From contig JAFAYA010000084.1 of NCBI GenBank assembly GCA_019240635.1, forward strand, positions 1 through 48,807: a DNA stretch of 48,807 nucleotides, written 5' to 3'. Made by a program: the position numbers and the translations under genes. This document shows positions 16,345 through 25,000 of the stretch, piece by piece. Position 1 is the stretch's first letter. Every line of letters starts with the position of its first letter. The notes beneath the pieces were generated by a model. It worked only from the letters and a program-made list of their open reading frames with translations, had not been told where the DNA came from and ran no database searches. The stretch is from Acidisphaera sp. Its GTDB lineage: Bacteria; Pseudomonadota; Alphaproteobacteria; Acetobacterales; Acetobacteraceae.

Positions 16345-17427
16345 CTATCCGTCGGTGATCAGCGTCTCCACCGAATAGATCGGCGGGAGATGCTCGGCGA
16401 TGCAGGTCCAGCGCTCCCCCTCGTCCGCGCTGGCGTAGAGCGCGCCGGTGTTGCTGCCGGCATACACGCCGGCCGGCTCGAGCGCGTCGGTCGCCATCGC
16501 CTGGCGCAGCACGCCGAAGAACACGTTCTGCTGCGGCAGGCCCTCGCGCAGCGCCTCCCAGCGCGCGCCGCCGTCGCGCGTCCGCCACACCGCGGCCTTC
16601 CCGTCCGGCACGTAGCGGCCGGCGGTGTCGCCGTTCAGCGGCAGCAGGAACAGGGTGGCGGGATCGCGCGGATGCGCGGCGGCGGGGAAGCCGAAGCTCG
16701 AGGGCAGCCCGGACTCGATGCTCTGCCAGTGCTTGCCGCCATCCTCGCTGCGGTACATGCCGCAATGGTTCTGCTGGTAGAGCCGGTCGGGGCGGCCCGG
16801 CGCGATGACCAGGCAGTGCACGCACTGGCCGAACTCCGGATAGCGCTGTCCCTCCGGCAGGAAGTCGCAGCGCGTGCCGCTGTTGCGCGGCGCCCAGGTG
16901 GCGCCGCCATCCGCGGTGTGGAACACGCCGGCGGCCGAGATGCCGACCCAGATCTGCCCCGCGTCCTGCGGATGCGGCACGATCGAGTGCAGGATCAGCC
17001 CGCCGCCGCCGGGCTGCCAGTGCGGCCTTGAGGGGTGCTCGCGCAGCCCGGCCACGTGCCGCCAGCTCGCGCCGCCGTCATCGCTGGAAAACAGCCCGGC
17101 CGGCTGCACGCCGGCATAGAGCCGGCCGTCGCGCGACGCGAGGCTCCAGACGGATTTTACCGGCTCCTCGCCGGCGGCGTAGGCGAGGCCGGCGCTGGAA
17201 TGCGTCCAGCTCGCGCCGAAATCGGCCGACTTCCACACGGCGGGGCCGAACCACTCGTTGCCGCCGCCGGCGAGAATGGTGCCGCTCGCCGGCTCGGCGA
17301 TCACGTGGTTCATCGGCCAGGCTTCGCAGAACGGGCCGCGCAGCGACCATTCGCGCCGTGCCGCGTCGCTCTCCAGGATGAAGGCGCCCTTCTTGGTTCC
17401 CAGCAGCAGCAGCACCCGCGTGGCCAT
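16345..17427 (-). CDS. BNR/sialidase-like beta-propeller protein
   Basis: This is a 360-residue protein with repeated Asp-box motifs: SADFGASW, SSDDGGASW, TADGGATW, SEDGGKHW, TRDGGARW and ASADEGERW, spaced as blades of a beta-propeller. It starts at MATRVLLLLGTKKGAF with no signal peptide, so it is probably cytoplasmic. This group is often annotated as exo-alpha-sialidase or VPS10/YVTN-like, but no sialidase catalytic arginine triad is evident, so enzymatic activity should not be assumed. It lies directly upstream of the MoaD/ThiS-like gene in the same operon. Confidence 0.85.
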   Translation of the reverse strand: MATRVLLLLGTKKGAFILESDAARREWSLRGPFCEAWPMNHVIAEPASGTILAGGGNEWFGPAVWKSADFGASWTHSSAGLAYAAGEEPVKSVWSLASRDGRLYAGVQPAGLFSSDDGGASWRHVAGLREHPSRPHWQPGGGGLILHSIVPHPQDAGQIWVGISAAGVFHTADGGATWAPRNSGTRCDFLPEGQRYPEFGQCVHCLVIAPGRPDRLYQQNHCGMYRSEDGGKHWQSIESGLPSSFGFPAAAHPRDPATLFLLPLNGDTAGRYVPDGKAAVWRTRDGGARWEALREGLPQQNVFFGVLRQAMATDALEPAGVYAGSNTGALYASADEGERWTCIAEHLPPIYSVETLITDG

Positions 17428-17587
17428 CGCCGTCCTCTCCCGACCCCAGGCGGCAGGATTCCCCGCCGATCCCGTCCATTCAACAGGATCCCCGCGTCCG
17501 GCCCGGCGCTCGCTCCTGAGCGGCTTGAACGCCGGGATCGCACAGGACCACACTGCGCGCGCTGCCGCGGAGGGAGACGCCGGCTTG

Positions 17588-17755
17588 GTGTTCGCGATCT
17601 GGTGCACGGACCGGCCGGCGAGCCTCGATTTGCGCCTGGCCACGCGTCCGGCACGCCTGGCCGATCCGCGCACCTGCCGGGGCCGCATCGAACTGGGCGG
17701 CCCGCCGCTCGATCCGGACGGCCAGCCCTGCCGCGGCTTGCCGGTGCGCCGATGA
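17588..17755 (+). pseudogene. Truncated YciI-family gene
   Basis: From the GTG at 17588 the frame reads VFAIWCTDRPASLDLRLATR, then PARLADPRTCRGRIELGGPP and LDPDGQPCRGLPVRR, and stops at 17755. This matches the N-terminal half of YciI-like proteins of alphaproteobacteria (FAIICTDKP..LRLATRPAHL..GPFLDDDG), which are usually about 95-100 residues. Here only 55 remain, the loop after ARLADP is altered, and the C-terminal helix/strand is missing. It overlaps the EVE gene start (ATGA), as the intact pair would. It is most likely a decayed gene, although a short product may still couple translation to the EVE gene. Confidence 0.6.
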
Positions 17756-18198
17756 GCGGGCCGAGCCCCAGTCCGGTGCGGCGCGGCCACTGGCTCGTGA
17801 AATCCGAGCCGGACTCCTTCAGCTGGCAGCAGCAGGTTGCCGTCGGCGTGGAGCCCTGGACCGGCGTGCGCAACCACACCGCGAAGAACCATCTGAAGGC
17901 CATGCGCCGGGGGGATCGCGCCTTTTTCTATCACTCCAATACCGGCAAGGAGGTGGTGGGCGTCGTCGAGGTGGTGCGCGAGGCCTATCCCGACCCGACG
18001 GCCGAGAGTGGTGGCTGGGTGTGCGTGGACATGCGCGCGGTCGGGCCGATGCCGCACCCGGTGAGCCTCGCTGCAATCCGCGCCGACCGGCACTTCGCCG
18101 AGATGCTGCTGGTGCGCCAGGGCCGGCTCTCGGTGATGCCGGTCGCGCAGGCGCACTGGAACCGCATCTGCCGGATGGGCGGGTGGCGGGAGGAGTGA
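17752..18198 (+). CDS. EVE-domain protein
   Basis: This 148-residue protein has a near-complete EVE (PUA-like) domain. HWLVKSEPDSFSW opens the domain, followed by WTGVRNHTAKNHLKAMRRGD, AFFYHSNTGKEVVGVVEVVR and a C-terminal LLVRQGRLSVMPVAQAHW. EVE domains bind modified bases in DNA or RNA; stand-alone bacterial forms like this one have no settled function. The ATG at 17752 overlaps the end of the truncated YciI frame. No restriction or toxin module is fused or adjacent. Confidence 0.9.
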   Translation: MSGPSPSPVRRGHWLVKSEPDSFSWQQQVAVGVEPWTGVRNHTAKNHLKAMRRGDRAFFYHSNTGKEVVGVVEVVREAYPDPTAESGGWVCVDMRAVGPMPHPVSLAAIRADRHFAEMLLVRQGRLSVMPVAQAHWNRICRMGGWREE

Positions 18199-18279
18199 TG
18201 ATCGGCCGCGCCCCTCCGGCGGGGCCGTCCAGGTCGCCGCGGCGATTCCTCTCGTTGCCGTCCAGCCGTATGACGGCCA

Positions 18280-18673
18280 CCCACGCCAGCATCATCCCCG
18301 CCGTCGAGCGCCAGAACGGCAGCACGCGGACACGCATCGTCGCGGATGCCGGGTATTGCGGCCACAATGCGCCACCCGGGGCGCGGCCGCAGGGTCTACA
18401 CCGCTCAGCAGAAGGGGGGCATCACCGCTGCGGCCAAGCGCGCTCAACCGTCGAGCGGCGGTCGAACCCGCTATCGGCCACCTGAAGGACGACCACCGGA
18501 TGAGCCGCAATCACCTGATCGGCAGCGCCAACGACGCCGTCAAAGCTGTCCTGGCGGTGGTCGGCAATAACTTCCGCCACCCGCTCGCCTGGCTCGCGGC
18601 GCTCTTGTGTGCCCGTCTGACCCTATCTCTCCACCCACCAGCGAGCCCGACCAACCACGCTCACGCAGGCTGA
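18280..18673 (+). pseudogene. IS5-family transposase remnant (C-terminal part, frameshifted)
   Basis: Three plus-strand frames in succession give one IS5-type transposase tail. They are SIIPAVERQNG then RIVADAGYCGHNAPPG (about 18283-18380), RRVYTAQQKGGITAAAKR (about 18390-18440), and AVEPAIGHLKDDHRMSRNHL followed by AVLAVVGNNFRHPLAWLAAL (about 18455-18610). An intact protein would carry these in one frame, so at least two frameshifts have occurred. The N-terminal two thirds and the terminal inverted repeats are not seen. The remnant sits at the right edge of the normal-GC region, just before the AT-richer glycan genes. Confidence 0.75.
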
Positions 18674-18821
18674 ACAGCGTTCCTCACAGGCGACTGGTTA
18701 CATTCCGACGCGCAAAATCCCGTGCCATGCCGCATCGCTGGCCATTAGGGCACCTCGGCTCAGCCATCCCGAGGCGTCTAAAAGCCCGACCCGCAAGGCG
18801 TTCGATGCCCTCGCACCGGCC

Positions 18822-19712
18822 CTACCGCAAATCGAGCACGTTCGCGAGGCACTGAGGATCCGCAGCGATCTTTCTGGAATCGAGCATCGGAAACATTTGG
18901 TAAAGCGAGCTCAGACCAAACGAGGAAAGGCTAATAGCAGAGTATCTTGACACGATTGTATCGAAGTTCCTCAATAGAGCCGTAGAATACGGGTTAAGTC
19001 TCGAACAGAGAACAAGTCCCGTGGGCGGGCAATCAATCAAGAAAATCCGAAGATCGGGCCGAAGTTCCTTCAGGATAGGCAGAATCCGCCACACATCGCC
19101 CGTCCAGTGGAATTTTGTCCAGGGTGCTTCGGTTTCATCCATCCGAAAATCTTTTTCGGCCATTCTCTCATTTAATGGCAAGCAGTCGTGCAATATCATA
19201 AGCGAATTTCGATGGCAGCATCGTTCGGTGCCGATGAAATCATGGAGTAATTCCTCAAAACGATGCAATCCATCTTGAAAAGCTACGTCGACTCCCCCGT
19301 GAAATAACAGCCTCGGGTCATAATGTGCGAAAAATTCTCTCGAGGTCATTTGGAAAAGAAAGGTGCGTCTGCGCCGCCCGGTAGGATCTTGTCCAAAACG
19401 GAAATTTGGATCGACGCATATGGCATCACATTCCCATCGCGAAAGTGACTCACCAACGTCTGTGCCGATCTCCAGGTATGTGCGAGGCAACAGCTGGCCG
19501 TTCAAAATCGAAAAAAAATCCTTGTAGTCGATTCCGCCGTGCGCCACTTCCCCCTTATAATCATCTTTCTCATACAGACGTCCCTGGTCAGACCTGCTCA
19601 CCATTTCCTCCCCCGGAGTACGCAACCACCAAAAATACCTTGGAGGGTAATGAGCGACGGTCTGGGCAGCAAAATCAGCATCCTGGGGGACATAATCCAA
19701 AATATTCTGCAA
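18822..19712 (-). CDS. SAM-dependent methyltransferase-like protein of the glycan cluster
   Basis: This is a 296-residue protein. RTYLEIGTDVGESLSRW near residue 78 is a class I methyltransferase motif I (LEIGT.xG), and VDVAFQDGLHRFEELLHDF with the later SLMILHDCLPL resembles the Methyltransf_24 pattern in which a DG.H/D pair binds the substrate or a metal. The acceptor is unknown; a sugar or peptide linked to the surface glycan is a guess. Base composition is AT-rich compared with the window. It overlaps the upstream gene by 38 bp and is the last gene of the minus-strand cluster. Confidence 0.65.
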   Translation of the reverse strand: MQNILDYVPQDADFAAQTVAHYPPRYFWWLRTPGEEMVSRSDQGRLYEKDDYKGEVAHGGIDYKDFFSILNGQLLPRTYLEIGTDVGESLSRWECDAICVDPNFRFGQDPTGRRRRTFLFQMTSREFFAHYDPRLLFHGGVDVAFQDGLHRFEELLHDFIGTERCCHRNSLMILHDCLPLNERMAEKDFRMDETEAPWTKFHWTGDVWRILPILKELRPDLRIFLIDCPPTGLVLCSRLNPYSTALLRNFDTIVSRYSAISLSSFGLSSLYQMFPMLDSRKIAADPQCLANVLDLR

Positions 19713-20361
19713 ATCTGTCGCCCACTATATTCTTTTCCACATTAGTAAACGGAAGGATTAGCTCAATTGGAACTCCGTTTAAACCGTCTCTAGTGTAATC
19801 CGATCGGCAGAACCGAAAGAACGCCTCCAATTCTTTTCCAGCGATAATTTGAATGCCGCTTTCCGGAATTGCGTGGTGCGGGCACCACAGGGCGGTCCAG
19901 CCGTCCTGGCGCTGGTTGCAATAATTAATTGCTCGTTCAGATATGAGGAAGGCATCAGATTCAATGTGGATTATCTTCGCAAATTTGTGTCTTTCAGCAT
20001 AATTTGCGGCCAAGGCAAAAGAACGATACCAGCCAGGATAGTCAAATCCTGATCGTCTTCCTAAATTCTCCGAAAAATGATAAATAACAATCTGCTCGTG
20101 ACAAAGAGAACTTTTGCTATCAAAATCATGATCGTGTTCCGAAACAACAGTCACGTCTGGCCAGTCAGGCAGGACCTTAGAACCATCATCTATTAACAAC
20201 AATTGGTCGAACCATAGGCCTGAGGATACGACGGCGTCGACCCAACGGCGATATCGAATGGACCAAGCATTTTGGTCTGCTGCAAACGCGGTGCAGAATA
20301 CAAGGGTAGAGCTCGCCTTAGGAGGCCTGGCGCGACACGTTAGCGACTCTGATACATCCAT
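19675..20361 (-). CDS. Putative glycosyltransferase-like protein
   Basis: This 228-residue protein has no firm family match by eye. A GT-A-like pattern can be argued: STLVFCTAFAADQNAW, then QLLLIDDGSKVLPDWPDVTV, and KIIHIESDAFLISERAINY, where the acidic cluster could act as the DxD metal site. Upstream it is 2 bp from a GT61 gene and downstream it overlaps a methyltransferase-like gene, so a role in glycan assembly is likely. The codons are AT-rich and unlike the flanking regions, suggesting transfer. Confidence 0.55.
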   Translation of the reverse strand: MDVSESLTCRARPPKASSTLVFCTAFAADQNAWSIRYRRWVDAVVSSGLWFDQLLLIDDGSKVLPDWPDVTVVSEHDHDFDSKSSLCHEQIVIYHFSENLGRRSGFDYPGWYRSFALAANYAERHKFAKIIHIESDAFLISERAINYCNQRQDGWTALWCPHHAIPESGIQIIAGKELEAFFRFCRSDYTRDGLNGVPIELILPFTNVEKNIVGDRFAEYFGLCPPGC

Positions 20362-20363
20362 CT

Positions 20364-21431
20364 CTATACACCCAATGCCGACAATGCCGCTCTAATAACG
20401 GTAATTGGCAGATAGAAAGCTGAATCACGGTAAAACTGGGCCTCGTCGCCTACTACTGGACCGCGCGCTTCTGCCCAGGCAACTCCCGGTTTGGCTTGGA
20501 AAAGATTATAGAAAAAGCGATCACCGAATTGCTCCGGGGCGGCCGCTATCACACGGGTTCCTGGGGGAGAATAGATTAGCCCGGAGAGAGTAGATCCAAG
20601 TACAGAGAAAATCGTCCTTGCCGAACGGAAGATTTGAAGTTGAGTCAGGAATGGCTTTAGGCCAACGTCAATCAGACGAAAGCGCTCCTGCACTAAATAA
20701 TTGTTAACCTCGTCGGCATTTGCAACCGCTCGGCGGCTGTCGCTTCGAAGAAGCGCAACGCGACGCGGGCCCTCGTTTGATCTGGGAACAACAGCTTCGA
20801 CCACCCCGGCAACATCTGGATGGAAAAAAAAATTCGTCAAGACAGAGGTCAGGCCGTAGAGGCTCTGAAACTGGTAGGTGCGTCCGCTGTGAAGCGCTAC
20901 CAGCCGATCTATTTCGACTCCGTACGCTGAGAATGCTTCGCTAAGGCGCAGCCGCAGTGTCCCGTCCTCGAAGACCCATCCGGGTACGGCAAACCGAAAG
21001 CGGCCTGGCCAGGTTCGTTCGGCGACCGCGACCTTCGGCAGTAATTCGACCAGCCAGTGGCCCCACGTGCCTTCGCCATAGCGCGCAACCAGAAAAACTT
21101 CGCCATCGACCTCCTCAAATGGCTGCCTATTTGCTGCCTCAAGGAGTGAGGCCAAACTGCCGGCGAGACCCGGGTTGAGCTGCTCGGAGATAAGGACATC
21201 GCCTATGATGGCCTCGAAACCTGATCCTGACACCTGCGTGCCTGCCGGCAGGTGCTCGAGAGATATCGGCTCCGCATATCCACTTCGGGCTGCATAAGCG
21301 GGACTCCAGGCCGAGCGTAGCTCGGACGGCGCGTTCGAAAATGCGAGGATGTCGGGAGCCGACAAATGCCTCGCCGGGAACACCAGTTCCGATGAGCGCG
21401 ACACGCTGGTTAGAGACGCGACCTTGGGCAC
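20364..21431 (-). CDS. Glycosyltransferase family 61 (DUF563) protein
   Basis: This 355-residue protein starts at a GTG. The family signature GTWGHWLVELLPKVAVAE lies near residue 120. Later come RRVALLRSDSRRAVANADEV, FRSARTIFSVLGSTLSGLIY and SPPGTRVIAAAPEQFGDRF, which fit the C-terminal nucleotide-sugar part of GT61 enzymes. These transfer pentoses or hexosamines to surface polymers. Its composition is intermediate between the AT-rich downstream genes and the GC-rich upstream ones. The 148 bp upstream (21432-21579) shows no gene. Confidence 0.78.
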   Translation of the reverse strand: MPKVASLTSVSRSSELVFPARHLSAPDILAFSNAPSELRSAWSPAYAARSGYAEPISLEHLPAGTQVSGSGFEAIIGDVLISEQLNPGLAGSLASLLEAANRQPFEEVDGEVFLVARYGEGTWGHWLVELLPKVAVAERTWPGRFRFAVPGWVFEDGTLRLRLSEAFSAYGVEIDRLVALHSGRTYQFQSLYGLTSVLTNFFFHPDVAGVVEAVVPRSNEGPRRVALLRSDSRRAVANADEVNNYLVQERFRLIDVGLKPFLTQLQIFRSARTIFSVLGSTLSGLIYSPPGTRVIAAAPEQFGDRFFYNLFQAKPGVAWAEARGPVVGDEAQFYRDSAFYLPITVIRAALSALGV

Positions 21432-21579
21432 TCAGTTCACCCGCTTCAAGGACTGTTATCGCGCCCTCTCCTGTTGGCGTACGCGAAGCAGAGTGCAGCG
21501 GAAGCTGCCTATTGCCTATCCCCGCGCGATAGCTCCTCACCGCCGCGCTGAAAGAGCATCGACACGGCAGGTCCGGTGT

Positions 21580-21978
21580 CTACCACATCTCCGCGGGCGC
21601 GCGCCCCTCCTGATACCCGAACTTCAGGAAATGCTCCTGCGCGGAGGCGAAGTCGCCGTTGCGCAGGCCTTCCGCGACATCCTGATTCTGCCGGATATAC
21701 CAACGCTCGTCGATCTGCTGCGCCGCCGGAAGGCGGCCTTCGAAATAGCCTTCCTCCACAAAATGGTGTTTGGCCGAGCGATACATCCCCGCCTTGATCG
21801 CCGCCGCCACATCTTCATAGCGGCCCCTGTACCAGGCCTCATCTACCGGAACGGAGCGCAGCAGCAGGCGGATTACCTCCTTGATCGCGTCGACGCTGAC
21901 GGCCCGAGGCGGCCCACCGTTCCGCGGCGTGCCGCCGATCATCTTCTGAATGGTGCTGAAGGGAACGATATAGGACAT
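21580..21978 (-). CDS. Small protein with two tandem WY..Y.DV...HF..GY.EGR repeats
   Basis: This is a 132-residue protein. After a short head (MSYIVPFSTIQKMIGG) it has two copies of a helical unit of about 45 residues: VDEAWYRGRYEDVAAAIKAG then HHFVEEGYFEGR, and IDERWYIRQNQDVAEGLRNG then EHFLKFGYQEGR. Similar units occur as appendages of glycosyltransferases and rhamnan-type synthesis proteins, where their role is not established. Here they are a stand-alone gene between two glycosyltransferase genes on the same strand. No signal peptide is present. The start ATG at 21978 is the first Met ahead of the conserved part. Confidence 0.72.
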   Translation of the reverse strand: MSYIVPFSTIQKMIGGTPRNGGPPRAVSVDAIKEVIRLLLRSVPVDEAWYRGRYEDVAAAIKAGMYRSAKHHFVEEGYFEGRLPAAQQIDERWYIRQNQDVAEGLRNGDFASAQEHFLKFGYQEGRAPAEMW

Positions 21979-22051
21979 GTCGCTGGCGTACCCTCCAGTC
22001 CGGCTCCCAAGACATCTTTGCTGCGTACAACTGTACTTGTCATCCCGTGCG

Positions 22052-25000
22052 TCACGAGCCGGTGTGTGCGCCTGTTCCGTTCGACGCGTCATTGCCAAGC
22101 CGCAGCATCCGCCTGCAGGCGCGATACACCTCCCCCGGTGAAATCCCGTGCAGGCAGGCGAGCCCGCGATGGCAGTCCTCAGGACGGGCGATGTAGCAGG
22201 GGCTGCACAGCACCTTGCGTCGTACCGCGATCGCCCGATCGCCGACCGGCGCCCACTCCGTCGCGTCCACGTTGCCGGAGTGGACACCCACTGTCGGCAC
22301 ACCGACTGCCGCCGCCACGTGCTGCGGGCCGCTGTTGTTGCCGACATAGAGCGCGCACGCGCGCAAGACCTGCGGCAGCTCCGCCAGTCCGACCCGGCCC
22401 ACCAGCGACACTACCCGCGACCGGTCGGGGAGATGCGCAATCACCTCCTCCGCGATCGCCGCCTCCTCGCCGACCCCGATCAGCAGCACGTGCACGTCCT
22501 CCTCGCGGACCAGCAGCTCGATCAGCGCGGCGTAGGAAGCCGGCGGCCACTGCCGCATCTCCGTTCCCACCCCCGGATGCACGCAAACCAGCTGCTTGCG
22601 CAGGAAACCTCGGGGCAGCGCACGGCCGGCGAGGCGGCGCAGCAGCCCGGGGTCGCGCTGGGCCGCTGCCTGCGGCAGCGTCGGGCGGTCCGGCTCACAG
22701 GCGATCGCCATCGTTTCGGCCAGGCGCAGCAGCCGGTCCGAGACATGCGCCCGCTTGGCCGCGAAGGCAGTGTCGCCCTCCCACTCCAGCACGACGTCGA
22801 GCCACGGAAAGCGCCCGCCGTGCTCGAACCCGGCCAGCAGTCCGGCGCCCGTGTATTGCAGGACGTGCCGCGTCTCCGGCTGCACGCGCAGGTCAATCGC
22901 GATGTCGAACCGGCGAGGCGCCAGCCGCGCCCGCAAATCGGCCAGCTCCGCCTCGCCGACGTCGAGGCCGCCCAGGGCGGAGCGGACATGGAAGAAGTTG
23001 AACTCGATGAACTCGTCGATGCAGGGCTCCAGCGCCGCCAGCGTCTTCGAGGCCTTCGCCCCGAGCACGCACAGCCGCGCCGCCGGGAAGCGCTGCTTCA
23101 GGCGCCGCAGCGCCGGAAAGGCGAGCACGAAGTCCCCGATATGGTCGAGCTTCAGCGCCAGGATGCTGCGCACGCGCTCGGCGGACACGATGGGATGGCC
23201 GGCGTGCAGCACTTCCACCGGCTCGGTATCCGGCGCGTAGTCGTCGAAGCCCGGGAGAAGGCGGGGGCTGAAGAACGGGTCGCCCTTGAGGAAGAGGTGG
23301 CGCCAGGCGTCGGAGAACTGCTGCGCGTCGTGCATGTCGCTGATCGCCGCCCGGCTCGCCAGCTCGTGATGCGTCAGCGCGGCGTAGGGCGTGAACACGA
23401 CACGGCGGCCGGCGCGCCATGCCCGCAGGCAGAAATCGAGGTCGTTGTTGATGACGCTGTGCGCCTCGTCGAAGCCGCCCAGCGTGTCGAAGACGTCGCG
23501 CCGCACCATCATGCAGGCGCCGGTGACGGCGATCGCGTTGCGCTGCGCGAGCGCCAGGCCGAACGGGCCGGGATCCTCGGCCGGCGCGAAGCGGAAGGCA
23601 TGCCGCCCGACCGAGCCCGACAGAAACATGCCGGCGTGCTGCACCCGGCCGTTGGGATAGAGCAGCAGCGGCCCGACCACACCCACCTCCGGGCGCTCCG
23701 CGTGCTCGAGCAAAGCGTGCAGCCAGTCGGGGCTCAGCACCTCGACGTCGTCGTTGAGGAACAGCAGGAACGCGCCGCGCGCCGCCGAGGCGGCGGCGTT
23801 GTTGAAGCGCGACCAGTTGAACGGGCCGGAGAGCTCGATCACCTGGTCGGCGTTCTCGCGCAGCCACGGCTTCCATCCGGCCTCGTCTGGCTCGGGGATG
23901 GTGTCGACGCAGACGATCTCGACGTTCGGGTAGGCGGTGCGCTCGTGGATCGAGCGCAGCGCGTCGCCCACCAGGCCGCGCGAGGCGCAGGTGGGGATGA
24001 TGATGGAGACCAGCGCCTCCGTCCCCACCACGCGACGGGCGCGGTACACGCCGGCGGCGGCGCCGGGCAGGATTTCCGCGCGCTCGCCGCGCCGCGCGAA
24101 CGCCTCGGCGAGCGCCCGCCGCTCGCTCTCCGCCGGCTCGGCGGCGTCGGACGCGCGCTCGCACAGGATCTTTCGGACGTGGCGAATGGCGCGGGCACGG
24201 TCGGTCAGCCGCAGCACCGCATCATACTCGCCCGCCGCCGGCGACGCGCCGTCGCCGAGGCCGCTCGCCGCCAGAAGGTCGCGGGAGGCGCACCACAGCC
24301 GGCCGACGTAGTTGGTGCTGAGCAGCAGGTCGGGCGACCAGTCCGGCTTGAAAAACGGCCGCATCGCCTGCAGCACCGGGTCATAGCGGCGCTCGTCGCT
24401 GTAGATGAAATCGGCGTCGGGGTTGAATGCCGACTCGATGGCCAGTTCGAGCAGCGCATCGGCGCCGAGCCGGTCGCCGGCCGACAGCCGGATCAGGAAG
24501 CGCGGGCCCGGTCCGGCCGCCCAGGGCAGCGCTTCGGCGGCGGCCCTGATTTCGATGCGGGGATCGTCTGATGTGGAACGCTCAGGTGCAGCGGGCAGGA
24601 TGGCCCGCCACGCGCCATAAGCCTGCCGGCGCAGCGTCTCCAGCGTCTCTTCCAGGCGTCCGGACGCATCCGCCGGCCCGGGGTCGATCAGCACGGAAAA
24701 CTGCGGCCGGCTGCCCAGCCGCTCCAGCAAAGCCAGGCCGAGATCGGCTTCCGCCTGCGTCACCCGGGCGCGGATCGTCAGATGCGCGGTGCTCTGCTCG
24801 GCGGATTCCGCGACGACCTGAAAGCTGCGCTCGGCAGCCTGCCCGGACTGGCCGCGCGCCGCCACCCGGACCGCGTGCGCGCCGGTCAGGCGCTGCGGCA
24901 CGGTCAGCGCGAAGCCAGACAGCAGGGCGCCGGGGATTTCCGGGAACAGCGCGGCGATGTCCTCGCGGCGGATGCCGAGATGCGCCACGCCGGCGCTGCG

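Noticed and set aside
17428-17587. N-terminal extension of the EVE or YciI frame.
   Set aside because: The open frames running in from the antisense of the BNR gene show no conserved residues before the GTG at 17588.
18205-18240. GCCCC/GGGGC hairpin just after the EVE gene.
   Set aside because: The stem is only 5 bp in a very GC-rich context and no T-run follows; too weak to call a terminator.
18674-18821. Possible coding remnant (a plus-strand frame reading SPTRKAFDALAPALPQIEHV).
   Set aside because: It is protein-like over about 30 residues but I recognise no family, and it overlaps the end of the minus-strand methyltransferase-like gene.
22148-24571. A long plus-strand open frame opposite the GT2/GT9 fusion.
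   Set aside because: It has no recognisable motifs, extreme Arg/His/Gln content, and the opposite strand has clear transferase domains.
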